From Ruminococcus sp. JC304 (GTDB lineage: Bacteria; Bacillota; Clostridia; Lachnospirales; Lachnospiraceae), in the NCBI GenBank assembly GCA_000285855.2, contig HE978651.1, forward strand, positions 2,016,066 to 2,080,065: a DNA stretch of 64,000 nucleotides, in the 5' to 3' direction. Positions within the stretch are counted from its first letter, which is position 1. Every line of letters starts with the position of its first letter. Of this stretch, positions 7,342 through 16,465 are shown piece by piece. Under the pieces are notes generated by a model that saw only the letters and a program-made list of their open reading frames with translations, made no database searches and was not told the origin of the DNA. The position numbers were made by a program, and so were the translations under genes.

Positions 7342-9104
7342 GCAGATCAACAGTAAAGGATCCTGCTAAAAGTAAAAGCAGCGAAACCTTTTTTAAAGTA
7401 CTGCGTTTCATCGGAAGATACCGTTTTCTGCTGATCCTCAGTATCATACTGGCAGCAGTTTCCGTTATCCTTCAGCTGTATGTACCAATCCTGTTCGGAA
7501 ATGCCATTGATCAGGTCATTGCCCAACATCAGGTAAACTTCGAAATGATGTGGTACTACCTGTCACGCATCCTTGTAATGGTCATCCTCTCTTCTGCTGC
7601 CACATGGCTTATGAATGTGATCAATAACCGCATGACCTACCAGACAGTTAAGGATATCCGCGCCAAAGCCATCCGGCACATTCAGGTACTTCCCCTCTCT
7701 TACCTTGACGGACACAGTACCGGTGATATCATCAGCCGTATTATCGCAGATACAGATATTCTGTCTGATGGTATGCTGCTTGGATTTACCCAGCTTTTTT
7801 CCGGAATCGTAACCATCATCGGAACACTGATCTTCATGTTCTCCAAAAACTTCTGGATTACTTTGATGGTCATTGTCCTGACCCCCGTAAGCTTTTTGGT
7901 GGCCAAATTTATTTCTTCCCATACCTTCCAGATGTTCCGGAAGCAAAGCGATGCCAGAGGACGTCAGACTGCTCTCATCGAAGAGATGATTGGAAACCAG
8001 AAGGTGGTTCAGGCTTTTGGATATGAGGAAAAATCTTCTGAACGCTTTGCAAAGGTCAACGAAGAATTACAGGAATGCAGCCTGAAAGCTGTCTTTTACA
8101 GCAGCCTGACAAACCCTTCCACCCGTTTTGTCAATAATATTATTTATGCCTGTGTTGCACTGGTGGGTGCGTTCATTATCCCGGGAGGCAGACTGACAAT
8201 CGGAGGTCTTTCCGTACTCCTCTCCTATGCCAATCAGTATATGAAGCCATTCAATGACATCAGTTCCGTTGTTACAGAACTTCAGAATGCTCTTGCCTGT
8301 GCAGGCAGAATCTTTGATCTGCTGGAGGAGGAACCGGAAGTTGCAGAGGCTTCTGAGATACTGAAAGATGTAAAGGGTGAAGTAGATATTAAGAATGTAT
8401 GCTTCCATTATGATGAATCAAAGAAACTGATTGAGAACTTTAACCTTCATGTAAAACCAGGTATGCGTGTTGCCATCGTAGGACCTACCGGGTGCGGTAA
8501 GTCAACCTTTATCAATCTTCTGATGAGATTCTATGATGTAAATGCCGGATCCATTTCCGTAGACGGCAAACAGATCAGAGACATTACCCGCCATTCCCTC
8601 AGAAGCAGCTACGGTATGGTTCTGCAGGAAACATGGATCAAGAACGGAACTGTCCGCGACAATATCTCGATTGGCAAACCAGAAGCTACAGATACCGAAA
8701 TCATCGAAGCAGCCAAGCTTACCCACAGCTGGGAATTTATCCGGAGACTTCCCAAAGGACTGGACACCATGCTCAATGAAGACAGCTTAAGCCAGGGGCA
8801 GAAACAGCTGCTGTGTATCACAAGAGTTATGCTCTGTCTGCCTCCGATGCTGATCCTGGATGAAGCCACTTCCAGTATTGATACCAGAACAGAATTGCAG
8901 ATTCAGGAAGCCTTCGAACGGATGATGGAAGGCAGAACCAGCTTTATCGTTGCCCACCGCCTTTCTACGATTCGAAACGCAGACCTGATCCTTGTTATGA
9001 AAGACGGCAGCATTATTGAACAGGGAACCCACGACGAACTGATCGCAAAAGGCGGCTTTTATCACACTCTGTATAACAGCCAGTTTGCTAAAGTCTCTGA
9101 ATAA
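7338..9104 (+). CDS. ABC exporter half-transporter with canonical catalytic residues
   Basis: A 588-aa partner of the upstream gene with six membrane helices and a complete catalytic nucleotide-binding domain. It has Walker A GPTGCGKST (about 382), Walker B LILDEATS with catalytic Glu (about 505), and the switch His in VAHRLS (about 538). Its signature is altered to LSQGQKQLL, while the partner has the canonical LSGGQ. In such heterodimers the competent site pairs this Walker A/B with the partner's LSGGQ. It starts at ATG 7338, overlapping the preceding stop by four bases, with AAGGAGG upstream. A terminator follows at 9108-9152. Confidence 0.92.
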   Translation: MSRSTVKDPAKSKSSETFFKVLRFIGRYRFLLILSIILAAVSVILQLYVPILFGNAIDQVIAQHQVNFEMMWYYLSRILVMVILSSAATWLMNVINNRMTYQTVKDIRAKAIRHIQVLPLSYLDGHSTGDIISRIIADTDILSDGMLLGFTQLFSGIVTIIGTLIFMFSKNFWITLMVIVLTPVSFLVAKFISSHTFQMFRKQSDARGRQTALIEEMIGNQKVVQAFGYEEKSSERFAKVNEELQECSLKAVFYSSLTNPSTRFVNNIIYACVALVGAFIIPGGRLTIGGLSVLLSYANQYMKPFNDISSVVTELQNALACAGRIFDLLEEEPEVAEASEILKDVKGEVDIKNVCFHYDESKKLIENFNLHVKPGMRVAIVGPTGCGKSTFINLLMRFYDVNAGSISVDGKQIRDITRHSLRSSYGMVLQETWIKNGTVRDNISIGKPEATDTEIIEAAKLTHSWEFIRRLPKGLDTMLNEDSLSQGQKQLLCITRVMLCLPPMLILDEATSSIDTRTELQIQEAFERMMEGRTSFIVAHRLSTIRNADLILVMKDGSIIEQGTHDELIAKGGFYHTLYNSQFAKVSE

Positions 9105-9107
9105 CCC

Positions 9108-9152
9108 CAAAAAAGAGGAACTACTGTCCATCACAGCCGTTCCTCTTTTTGA
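9108..9152. terminator. Bidirectional terminator between the ABC operon and pepP
   Basis: Arms AAAAAGAGGAA (9110-9120) and TTCCTCTTTTT (9140-9150), with T runs on both strands. It serves the plus-strand ABC pair and the minus-strand aminopeptidase gene. Confidence 0.85.
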
Positions 9153-9181
9153 TTTTATCAAATATTTTTACTTAATTTTTA

Positions 9182-10969
9182 TCAGATTGCTCTTGTGGCA
9201 TCTTTCAGCCATTCTCTCTCTTCTTCATCCAGATATGGAGAAATCTTCTCATATACCTGTGCATGGTAATCATTGAGAAGGTTACGTTCCCGGACACTCA
9301 TCAGTTCCGGCACCACTCCATCCAGATCAAAAGGTACCATGGTCAGAAATTCAAAGCACATAAACTGACCATACTCTGTTTTTTCAGCTTTTTTGCAGAC
9401 CATCAGATTTTCATGACGGATTCCAAATCCATCCTCTCTGTAATATCCCGGCTCATCGGAGGTGATCATTCCCTCCTCCAGCACTGCATTTCCACCCGGA
9501 ACAGTTTTCCATCGGAAACTATTGGGTCCTTCATGGACATTCAGAAGATACCCTACTCCATGACCGGTTCCATGCTTAAAATCCTCTCCCATTTCCCACA
9601 GTGGCTGTCTCGCCAGAATATCCAGATTTACGCCGGTACAGCCATGAAGAAATCTGGCGGCTCCCAGATTCAGAGTTCCCCGCAAAACTGCTGTGAAGTA
9701 CTTTTTCTCTTCCTCAGAAGTGGGTCCCATGACAATAGTACGGGTAATATCAGTAGTTCCCTCTTTATAATGTCCTCCTGTATCTGCCAGAAGAAAACTG
9801 GTTGGTTCCAGAGGAATATCTGTTTCGGGTGTTGCAAAATAATGTACAATGGCAGCATGCTTTCCATAGGCAATAATCGGATCAAAACTGTTATCTATGA
9901 AATCCTCCTGTTCCGAACGGAATTCATACAGCTTTTCTGCTGCACTTAATTCTGTGATCGGAATCCTTCCAACATTTTTCTTTAACCAATATATGAACTT
10001 TGTAACTGCAGCTCCGTCTCTGATATGCGCAATGCGTTCATTTTCCACCTCAACAGGATTCTTAATCGCCTTGGGAAGAAGTGTAAGATTTTCTTCATCC
10101 AGAATCCGGGTGTCTGCCGGAATATTACTAACCAGACGACTGTTGACTTTCTTTTTGCAGAGAAGAACTTTTTCGTCCTTTTTAAATGTTTTCACATACT
10201 CATAGATATTGTCATAGGGAAAAAGAGTCACACCATCTTTTTCCAGTGCTTCCAGTACGTCTGTCTGAAAGGCTTTCTCATTTGCAAAAAGTCTGATCTC
10301 TGTTTTTGTCATTACCAGATAAGAAAGAACCACCGGACAGCAGTGGATATCTCCCCCACGTATATTTAACAGCCAGGCAATATCATCCAGAGAGGTCAGT
10401 ACAAATAAATCTGCACCCTTTTTCTCCATTGCTTTGCGGATTCTTGCGCATTTATCAGCTCTGGATTCTCCTGCCCATTTTATATCCAGCTCTGTAACCG
10501 GTTCACAGGAAAGTGCAGGGCGGTTTTCCCATACTTCACCTATCAGATCATAATCTACAGAAAGAAATGCTCCCTTCTTTCCAAGAATTTTTTTCAGTTC
10601 AACAGCCTCTTTGGCATTCACAGTTCTTCCGTCAAAGCCAAGACACATTCCATCTCCTAATTTCTCTTCCAGGAACTCATGTACTGTGGGAACCCCCGGC
10701 TCTCCCATCTTGAAAAGCTCCACTCCTGTTCCTTCCAGCTGTGCTGCTGCCTGGATAAAATAGCGGCCGTCAGTCCACAGCCCTGCCATATCCTGCAGGA
10801 TTACTGCAGTTCCCGCTGAACCTGTAAATCCTGTGATGTATTTTCTGCATTTAAAATATTCCCCTACATATTCAGATGCATGAAAATCATCTGTCGGAAC
10901 CAGATAAGCATCTATTTTTCTCTCCTGCATCTTCTCTCTGAGTGCAGCAATTCTTTCATTGACTGTCAT
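9182..10969 (-). CDS. pepP: M24 family aminopeptidase P (Xaa-Pro aminopeptidase)
   Basis: Removes N-terminal residues preceding proline; cytoplasmic, binds two divalent metals. The 595-aa protein has the three-part form of eukaryote-like aminopeptidase P: two creatinase-type N-terminal domains (VNERIAALREKM, DAYLVPTDDFHASEY) and a pita-bread catalytic domain. The metal-ligand segments are LADTGGHYKEGTTDITRT, HGTGHGVGYLLNVHE and ITSDEPGYY. The start at ATG 10969 was chosen because AAGGAG lies nine bases upstream; the two earlier candidates sit too near or lack a site. It is second in an operon with larE, 31 bases downstream of it. Confidence 0.9.
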   Translation of the reverse strand: MTVNERIAALREKMQERKIDAYLVPTDDFHASEYVGEYFKCRKYITGFTGSAGTAVILQDMAGLWTDGRYFIQAAAQLEGTGVELFKMGEPGVPTVHEFLEEKLGDGMCLGFDGRTVNAKEAVELKKILGKKGAFLSVDYDLIGEVWENRPALSCEPVTELDIKWAGESRADKCARIRKAMEKKGADLFVLTSLDDIAWLLNIRGGDIHCCPVVLSYLVMTKTEIRLFANEKAFQTDVLEALEKDGVTLFPYDNIYEYVKTFKKDEKVLLCKKKVNSRLVSNIPADTRILDEENLTLLPKAIKNPVEVENERIAHIRDGAAVTKFIYWLKKNVGRIPITELSAAEKLYEFRSEQEDFIDNSFDPIIAYGKHAAIVHYFATPETDIPLEPTSFLLADTGGHYKEGTTDITRTIVMGPTSEEEKKYFTAVLRGTLNLGAARFLHGCTGVNLDILARQPLWEMGEDFKHGTGHGVGYLLNVHEGPNSFRWKTVPGGNAVLEEGMITSDEPGYYREDGFGIRHENLMVCKKAEKTEYGQFMCFEFLTMVPFDLDGVVPELMSVRERNLLNDYHAQVYEKISPYLDEEEREWLKDATRAI

Positions 10970-11000
10970 TATCATCTTCTCCTTTGCCGGCATAAGTTTT

Positions 11001-11819
11001 TTATTGATCCAACACTTTCTTTTCCAGTGTCTCATTCATGCTTCCCATACGATATCCCAGAATATCCATGGTCACATAAGTAAACCCATACTCTTTAAAT
11101 TTCTTTGCTATATCCTCACGTACATTCTGCTCCAAAAGCTTTGGAAATTCTTCGGGCATGATCTCAATTCTTGCAAGCAACCCATGAATGCGGACACGAA
11201 CCTGGTGAAATCCATAGTCAAGTAAAAGCTGCTCTGCTTTCTCAACCATTCCAAGCTTCTCTTCACTGATGGTCTCTCCATAGACAAATCTGGAAGACAG
11301 GCAGGCAAAGGACTGCTTATCCCAGGTAGGAAGTCCCAATTCCTTTGAGTATTCTCTGATCTCCGCTTTTGTCAGCTTTGCTTCCCGTAAAGGACTTTTA
11401 ATCCCAAGCTCCTTTACAGCGATCAAACCGGGTCTATAGTCTCCGTTATCATCCATGTTAGACCCCTCTGCAATATATTCGATTCCATTATTTTTCGCAA
11501 TATCTCGGATTTTCTCAAACAGTTCCTTCTTGCATAAGTAACATCTGTTTGGCGGATTCTGAGAAAAGCCTTCAATCTCCAGTTCCTCAGACTGACAGAT
11601 CACCTGCCTGATTCCCTCTTTCTCACAGAATGCCTTTGCTTCTTTCAGCTCTCTTTTTGGAAAAGAACAGGACTGGGCTGTAACAGCAATGGCTTTATCT
11701 CCCAGTACATCATGTGCTACCTTTAACAGAAATGTGGAATCCACTCCACTTGAAAAAGCAACTGCTACACTTCCAAGTTCTTTCAGATATCGCTTTAAAT
11801 ATTCCAGTTTATTTTCCAT
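11001..11819 (-). CDS. larE: ATP-dependent sacrificial sulfur transferase (LarE family)
   Basis: LarE enzymes donate sulfur to the pincer dinucleotide that becomes the nickel-pincer cofactor of lactate racemase and relatives. The 272-aa protein has the PP-loop SSGVDS (residues 23-28), which adenylates the substrate. It has three cysteines, Cys93 and Cys96 (CYLC) and Cys173 (FACLSSRF), a pattern known from LarE proteins that carry a [4Fe-4S] cluster rather than sacrificing a cysteine. The ATG at 11819 has CAGGAG nine bases upstream; the longer frame begins at TTG without a site. No larA, larB or larC is in the window. Confidence 0.87.
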   Translation of the reverse strand: MENKLEYLKRYLKELGSVAVAFSSGVDSTFLLKVAHDVLGDKAIAVTAQSCSFPKRELKEAKAFCEKEGIRQVICQSEELEIEGFSQNPPNRCYLCKKELFEKIRDIAKNNGIEYIAEGSNMDDNGDYRPGLIAVKELGIKSPLREAKLTKAEIREYSKELGLPTWDKQSFACLSSRFVYGETISEEKLGMVEKAEQLLLDYGFHQVRVRIHGLLARIEIMPEEFPKLLEQNVREDIAKKFKEYGFTYVTMDILGYRMGSMNETLEKKVLDQ

Positions 11820-11867
11820 AATTTTGTACTCCTGTTTTGTTTCCAAATTTCAAAACATACTTATATT

Positions 11868-11896
11868 AGTATAATAAATTCCCAATATATTTTCAA
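11868..11896 (-). promoter_or_regulatory. Promoter of the larE-pepP operon
   Basis: TTGAAA (11896-11891), 17-base spacer, TATACT (11873-11868) on the minus strand. Confidence 0.75.
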
Positions 11897-11902
11897 TGAC
11901 CA

Positions 11903-11931
11903 TTGTGGTTTTTTTTATTTTTTAGTATAGT
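11903..11931 (+). promoter_or_regulatory. Promoter of the HAD phosphatase gene
   Basis: TTGTGG (11903-11908), 17-base T-rich spacer, TATAGT (11926-11931), back to back with the larE promoter. Confidence 0.6.
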
Positions 11932-11969
11932 TATGTTACAGAATTATCTACAGAAGGGAATCTATTACT

Positions 11970-12800
11970 ATGCCAGATATCAAATTGATCGGTCTTGATC
12001 TGGATGGTACACTGCTTACCACCACAAAGGAACTTACCGAAAATACAAAAAAAGTACTTACCCAGGCCCTTGATGCAGGAATTGAAGTGCTGGTAGCTAC
12101 CGGTCGTCCGTTCAGCGGAATTCCGAAAGAATTGCAAAAACTGCCCGGTATTCACTATGCGCTTACCTCCAATGGAGCCCGAGTCCTGGATATCCGCACG
12201 GAAAAAGTCATAATAGAACAGCTTCTTCCTCTGGAAAGCGCAATAAAGGCTCTTCGGATTTTTGAGAAATACGACACTCTCTGCGAAATCTATTTCCATG
12301 GTCAGGGATATGCAGAAGAAAAAAAATTATCCCAGATCAGCCGTTACCACCACAATCCACATATGTGGGATTATTTCCGCACTACCCGCAAATTTGTACC
12401 TGACCTGTGGGAATTAATCCGTCAGGACGGACAGGCCATGGATAAAGTCCAGGCTCTTTTTGCAGATATGGACGAACGGGAGTCTGCATGGAACGAACTG
12501 ACCCAGATCAAAGAACTGGAACCTGTAGGCTCCTTAAGCTACAATATCGAAGTAAATGCTGCCGGTGTAAATAAAGGAACTGCTCTGATCACACTGGGAA
12601 AAATGCTTGGAATCCCCAGAGAATCTATCATGGCCTGCGGAGACGGCGATAATGACCTGTGCCTGATCAAAGAAGCCGGTCTGGGTGTGGCTATGGCAAA
12701 CGCAGAGCCTGCTGTAAAAGCTGCTGCTGATTATATTACCACCTCCAATGATGAAGAGGGCGTAGCTAAAGCCATTGAAAAATTTGCCTTAAAAAAATAA
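11970..12800 (+). CDS. Cof-type HAD-IIB family phosphatase
   Basis: A 276-aa cytoplasmic haloacid-dehalogenase-type hydrolase, likely acting on phosphorylated sugars or cofactors. Motif I is DLDGTLL near residue 9 with the nucleophilic Asp. Motif II Thr/Ser is in VATGRP, the IIB cap lies in the middle, and motif IV is GDGDND near residue 229. RBS AGAAGGGA precedes the ATG. It is monocistronic between its own promoter and a strong terminator. Members of this family are promiscuous, so the physiological substrate cannot be assigned. Confidence 0.88.
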   Translation: MPDIKLIGLDLDGTLLTTTKELTENTKKVLTQALDAGIEVLVATGRPFSGIPKELQKLPGIHYALTSNGARVLDIRTEKVIIEQLLPLESAIKALRIFEKYDTLCEIYFHGQGYAEEKKLSQISRYHHNPHMWDYFRTTRKFVPDLWELIRQDGQAMDKVQALFADMDERESAWNELTQIKELEPVGSLSYNIEVNAAGVNKGTALITLGKMLGIPRESIMACGDGDNDLCLIKEAGLGVAMANAEPAVKAAADYITTSNDEEGVAKAIEKFALKK

Positions 12801-12806
12801 CGAAAA

Positions 12807-12845
12807 AAAGATGTGTCTCCTTTTCTGCGCAGACACATCTTTTTA
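12807..12845. terminator. Bidirectional terminator (HAD gene / second AGCS gene)
   Basis: Perfect arms AGATGTGTCT (12809-12818) and AGACACATCT (12831-12840), with an A-run before and a T-run after, usable by the converging genes on both strands. Confidence 0.88.
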
Positions 12846-12851
12846 CTTTTA

Positions 12852-14393
12852 TTATTTCTCAAATTTTTTCTCATCCCAGTATACGCAGTCATTCCTGTCA
12901 ATCACACCGGAATCAAAAGGTGTACCATCATTTTTCTTATAATGCTTAGTTGCTTTAAACACACATCTGGCGCCTGCAAATACAATCGGCACATTAAAAT
13001 ACACGATCAGAATATTTCCCAGGTCCGAGAATGCCCACAAATTTCCCAGCTCAAGTCCTGCCAGATTGCACAGAATACCAAAGGCTGCCACAAACAGGGC
13101 AATACAGCGTACAATATTAATGCAGGCAGCATCCTTGCGGATACGATTAGCCGCAATCTCTGAAAAACTGATCATTCCCAGCAAACAAGTAAAAGCAAAA
13201 AGTCCAAAACAAAGAGTAACTAAAAATGTGATCACTGCATTCATAGAGGTTCCCGGAGTAAGTACGGCAATGGACTCTGTAAACTTCGGAAGCTTATCCA
13301 GCTCTGCCCAAGCCTGTGCATTTTCTCCTGTCCAGCAATGTGCCATAACAACTACAAAGCCGGTAAGTGTACAGATCACAATGGTATCCAGAAAAACTCC
13401 CAGAGAGGCCAGAATTCCCTGTTCACAGGGATGCTTGGCATCTGCTGCCGCAGCAGACATAGTAATTGTTCCCTGACCAGCCTCATTAGACATTAATCCC
13501 CGTTTCACACCCTGCGCCAGAACAGTTCCCATTGCCCCACCGAAAAATGCCTGAGGCTTAAATGCTCCGCCAAATACTGCTGTAAAGAAATAAGGGATCC
13601 GTCCAATGTTGAGAATGATCAGTATAAATACTACCGCAACATACAGCACTGCCATAACCGGAACCATCATATCCGTCCATTTAGATACCTTTTTGATTCC
13701 TCCAAAAGCTATAGCCGCTGTCAGAATCATGATAGCCGCACCTGCAATATAATAAAACAGGGAATTCACCGGAATTGTTTTTCCTGTAAGAATCTCGGCC
13801 ATTCTTCCTACCGAAGAAACTACATTAAAGCCCTGTGCAGGCAGACAGCATAATGCATACAGAATATAAAGTACAGATAAAAACACACCAATCCATACTT
13901 TATTTCCTAAAAGCTTTCTTCCATAAAATGGAAGGCCGCCTACAAATTCATCATCCTTTTTCTCTTTAAAGATCTGAGCCAGTACAGCCTCCATGTAGGC
14001 AACTGCCATTCCGAAAAATGCGGAAATCCACATCCAGAAAAGCGCTCCCGGTCCCCCTACTGCTATGGCACCGGTCACACCGATAATATTTCCAGGTCCC
14101 ACACGCATAGCTGCACTTAACAAAAAAGCAGCCAATGGACTGATTCCGGTTTTTACAGTACGTCTCTCAGTAAGAATCCGGATTCCCTTTTTAAAATGAG
14201 TAACCTGAATAAATCCAAGTTTGATAGTAAAAAAAATGCCTGATCCCAAAAGTACAATGATGGCAAGCGAGATATTACCTAAAATAGGAATATTTCTGTA
14301 CCATTCCATATTTGTAGGAAAATCCCATAGAAAATCAGACAAAGGACCAATAAACCCAAATACACTGTTAATCGCTGCAAAAACACCCTGCAT
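12852..14393 (-). CDS. Alanine/glycine:cation symporter (AGCS family), second copy
   Basis: A 513-aa sodium:amino acid symporter, about 40 residues longer than the copy at 275-1690 and clearly divergent from it. It has the family blocks RVGPGNIIGVTGAI, GPGALFWMWISAFFGM and LMSNEAGQGTITMSAAAA and about eleven membrane helices. The ATG at 14393 is preferred because AGAGGGGG lies six bases upstream, whereas the ATG at 14399 abuts it. Unlike the first copy there is no riboswitch in the 124-bp leader. The terminator at 12807-12845 ends it. Substrate is probably alanine, glycine or another small neutral amino acid. Confidence 0.92.
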   Translation of the reverse strand: MQGVFAAINSVFGFIGPLSDFLWDFPTNMEWYRNIPILGNISLAIIVLLGSGIFFTIKLGFIQVTHFKKGIRILTERRTVKTGISPLAAFLLSAAMRVGPGNIIGVTGAIAVGGPGALFWMWISAFFGMAVAYMEAVLAQIFKEKKDDEFVGGLPFYGRKLLGNKVWIGVFLSVLYILYALCCLPAQGFNVVSSVGRMAEILTGKTIPVNSLFYYIAGAAIMILTAAIAFGGIKKVSKWTDMMVPVMAVLYVAVVFILIILNIGRIPYFFTAVFGGAFKPQAFFGGAMGTVLAQGVKRGLMSNEAGQGTITMSAAAADAKHPCEQGILASLGVFLDTIVICTLTGFVVVMAHCWTGENAQAWAELDKLPKFTESIAVLTPGTSMNAVITFLVTLCFGLFAFTCLLGMISFSEIAANRIRKDAACINIVRCIALFVAAFGILCNLAGLELGNLWAFSDLGNILIVYFNVPIVFAGARCVFKATKHYKKNDGTPFDSGVIDRNDCVYWDEKKFEK

Positions 14394-14523
14394 ATACATC
14401 CCCCTCTTTCCAGCTGATGCTCTGTTACATTCTGTTACTATTTATTATACAGAAATTTTTCGAATAGTATATTGTATTTTGTGGGGGATATATTGCAAAA
14501 AGTGATATTTTATCTGTTAGTAA

Positions 14524-15705
14524 TTATACAATACCGTCAATCTCTACCTCAGCCTCAATATCCTGGGTATAATCAATATCTTCATATCGGAATCCAAACA
14601 TATGATAAAAATCTTCCCAGTATCCATCAATGTCACAATATTCCTTTACTGTATCCGTAGTGACCGCTTTCCAGCATTTTTTTACTTCCTCCTGTATTTC
14701 AGGCATTAATTCATAATCATCCATGCGGATAAACCCGTTTTCATCTGTCTGAAATCCTTCCGGTGTATAAAGCTTCTGTGTAAACAGTCTTGCAATCTGC
14801 TGAATGCAGTTTTCATGATTTCCGGCCTTTTTCATAACCTTATAAAGAATAGCAAAATACAAGGGTACAACTGGAATTGCTGCGCTTGCCTGGGTTACCA
14901 GCCCTTTGTTTACAGAAATTACTGCGCGGACATCCGGATGTGCCTGATTAATCTCAGTCATGGTTTTCTGTAAATGCTGTTTGGCTATTCCAATGGTTCC
15001 GTGGTAGTAAATCGGATAAGTCAATTCCGGACCAATATAAGAATATGCTACTGTCACTGCATTCTCAGCCAGTACATCTGCTGCTTTTAATGCATCAATC
15101 CAGTCTGCCCAGTCTTCTCCTCCCATAACTTTAACTGTGCTTAAAACTTCCTCTTCAGTTGCAGGTTCCACTGTCTTTTCTGTAATCTGGTTATTTCTCA
15201 GATCAAGGCTCTTTTCTGTAAAAGCTTCCTCTGTAGTCTTGAGACAGGAAGACCAGGTTTTTCCCTCACCATCTGTACGTCTGGGTGCTGCCAGACTATA
15301 GACTACCAGATCTACTTTTCCCATATCTTTTCGGATCAGTTCAATTGCTTTCTCTTTCATCTCCCCGGAAAAAGCGTCCCCATTGATGGTTTTCGCATAG
15401 GCACCTTTTTCTGCTGCCAGATGATGAAATTCTGCTGTATTATACCATCCCGGTGTAGCTGTCCTTCTGCCGTTTGCCTGACGTTCAAACATAATCCCCA
15501 ATGTGTCAGCGCCACAGTTTTCCAGTGCACAGATGCGGGATGCAAGACCATAACCAGTAGAACATCCAATGATCAGTGCCTTCTTTGTTCCCTTTACCTT
15601 TCCCTGCTTACAGGCATACTCTGCCTGATTTCTTACACTCTCTGCACATCCCTGTGGGTGTGCGGTGGTGCAGATATATTCTCTTACTTTCGGTTCAATG
15701 ATCAT
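14524..15705 (-). CDS. fabV: Trans-2-enoyl-CoA/ACP reductase (FabV/Ter family)
   Basis: Reduces the 2,3 double bond of enoyl thioesters with NADH, in fatty acid synthesis (ACP) or butyrate-type fermentation (CoA). The 393-aa length is typical. A long N-terminal segment precedes the dinucleotide-binding loop IGCSTGYGLASR. The catalytic Tyr-x8-Lys motif is present in PIYYHGTIGIAK. The ATG at 15705 has GAGGAG nine bases upstream; the longer frame starts at a TTG without a site. No other fatty acid genes adjoin it. A perfect palindrome over its promoter suggests repression by a FabT-like regulator. FabV versus Ter substrate preference cannot be decided. Confidence 0.93.
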   Translation of the reverse strand: MIIEPKVREYICTTAHPQGCAESVRNQAEYACKQGKVKGTKKALIIGCSTGYGLASRICALENCGADTLGIMFERQANGRRTATPGWYNTAEFHHLAAEKGAYAKTINGDAFSGEMKEKAIELIRKDMGKVDLVVYSLAAPRRTDGEGKTWSSCLKTTEEAFTEKSLDLRNNQITEKTVEPATEEEVLSTVKVMGGEDWADWIDALKAADVLAENAVTVAYSYIGPELTYPIYYHGTIGIAKQHLQKTMTEINQAHPDVRAVISVNKGLVTQASAAIPVVPLYFAILYKVMKKAGNHENCIQQIARLFTQKLYTPEGFQTDENGFIRMDDYELMPEIQEEVKKCWKAVTTDTVKEYCDIDGYWEDFYHMFGFRYEDIDYTQDIEAEVEIDGIV

Positions 15706-15785
15706 ATTTTTTCTCTCCTCAATCTTACAAACCAATTATTATCATTCCCATCAGATGAATCTGTCTGATTCGTTATAATTTCCAA

Positions 15786-15808
15786 ATATTTTGATTCTCA
15801 AAATATTA
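15786..15808. promoter_or_regulatory. Palindromic operator overlapping the fabV promoter
   Basis: AATATTTTGA-TTC-TCAAAATATT is a perfect 10+10-bp palindrome overlapping the -10 box and start region. Its core, TTTGA-N3-TCAAA, resembles the operator of FabT-type MarR repressors of fatty acid genes. Confidence 0.55.
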
Positions 15809-15833
15809 TAGCAAAGAAAAAGCAAAACGTAAA
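15805..15833 (-). promoter_or_regulatory. fabV promoter
   Basis: TTTACG (15833-15828), 17-base spacer, perfect TATAAT (15810-15805) on the minus strand. Confidence 0.8.
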
Positions 15834-15895
15834 GCAAAAATATTTCTTTCTTGCCTATGTTCTGCTTTTTAAACTTTCAGATTTCTCTTTTTTTA

Positions 15896-16408
15896 TTATT
15901 TTGCAGTAGTACTTCCAAAGCCTCCATTACGGATTTCTGTAGCATCATCATCTACTGTGATCCCATACTCTACAAAAATGCCCTGCATAAACCCTGTATC
16001 TGCGGGAATTGTCAAAGTTTTGTTTTCATTAGAATCATTTGTAAGCTTTGCAAAGATGTGACCTTCGTTATCTGAATAGAAATAGTCACTGTCAATGATA
16101 CCTACTGTATTATTGAGCTGGAGGCGGTATTTAAATCCCAGTCCACTTCGGGGATAGCATTTCAGTACCCATTCCGGCTGCATTTCCACGCGGATTCCTG
16201 TAGGAATCTTCACTGTTTCACCTGGTTTCATAACAAATTCTGCAGGTGCAAAGAAATCATATCCTGCACTGCCTGCTGTTGCTCTCTTTGGCAGACGGAT
16301 TGCTTCATATATTTTTTCCGCTTCTTTCTGAGACTGTCCAAATGTATCTGTCCAGTCTGCTGTGAAACGCTCTTTACTTACTTTGTAAAATTTCGCAATT
16401 CGTTTCAT
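15896..16408 (-). CDS. dut: dUTP diphosphatase
   Basis: Hydrolyses dUTP to dUMP and pyrophosphate, keeping uracil out of DNA and supplying dTMP synthesis. The 170-aa protein has the trimeric dUTPase motifs in order: AGSAGYDFFA (motif 1), PRSGLGFKY (motif 2), NNTVGIIDSDY (motif 3) and GFMQGIF (motif 4); a C-terminal NGGFGSTT forms the flexible motif 5. An N-terminal extension of about 40 residues precedes motif 1. The start is uncertain between ATG 16408 and ATG 16417: AAAGGA sits 12 and 3 bases before them. It lies downstream of nrdG but beyond a terminator. The pairing with nrdG fits deoxynucleotide supply. Confidence 0.9.
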   Translation of the reverse strand: MKRIAKFYKVSKERFTADWTDTFGQSQKEAEKIYEAIRLPKRATAGSAGYDFFAPAEFVMKPGETVKIPTGIRVEMQPEWVLKCYPRSGLGFKYRLQLNNTVGIIDSDYFYSDNEGHIFAKLTNDSNENKTLTIPADTGFMQGIFVEYGITVDDDATEIRNGGFGSTTAK

Positions 16409-16465
16409 GCTTTTCATTATTCCTTTCTCAATGTTCAAAACATTCTTTTTGCTTTTCCTGTTCAG

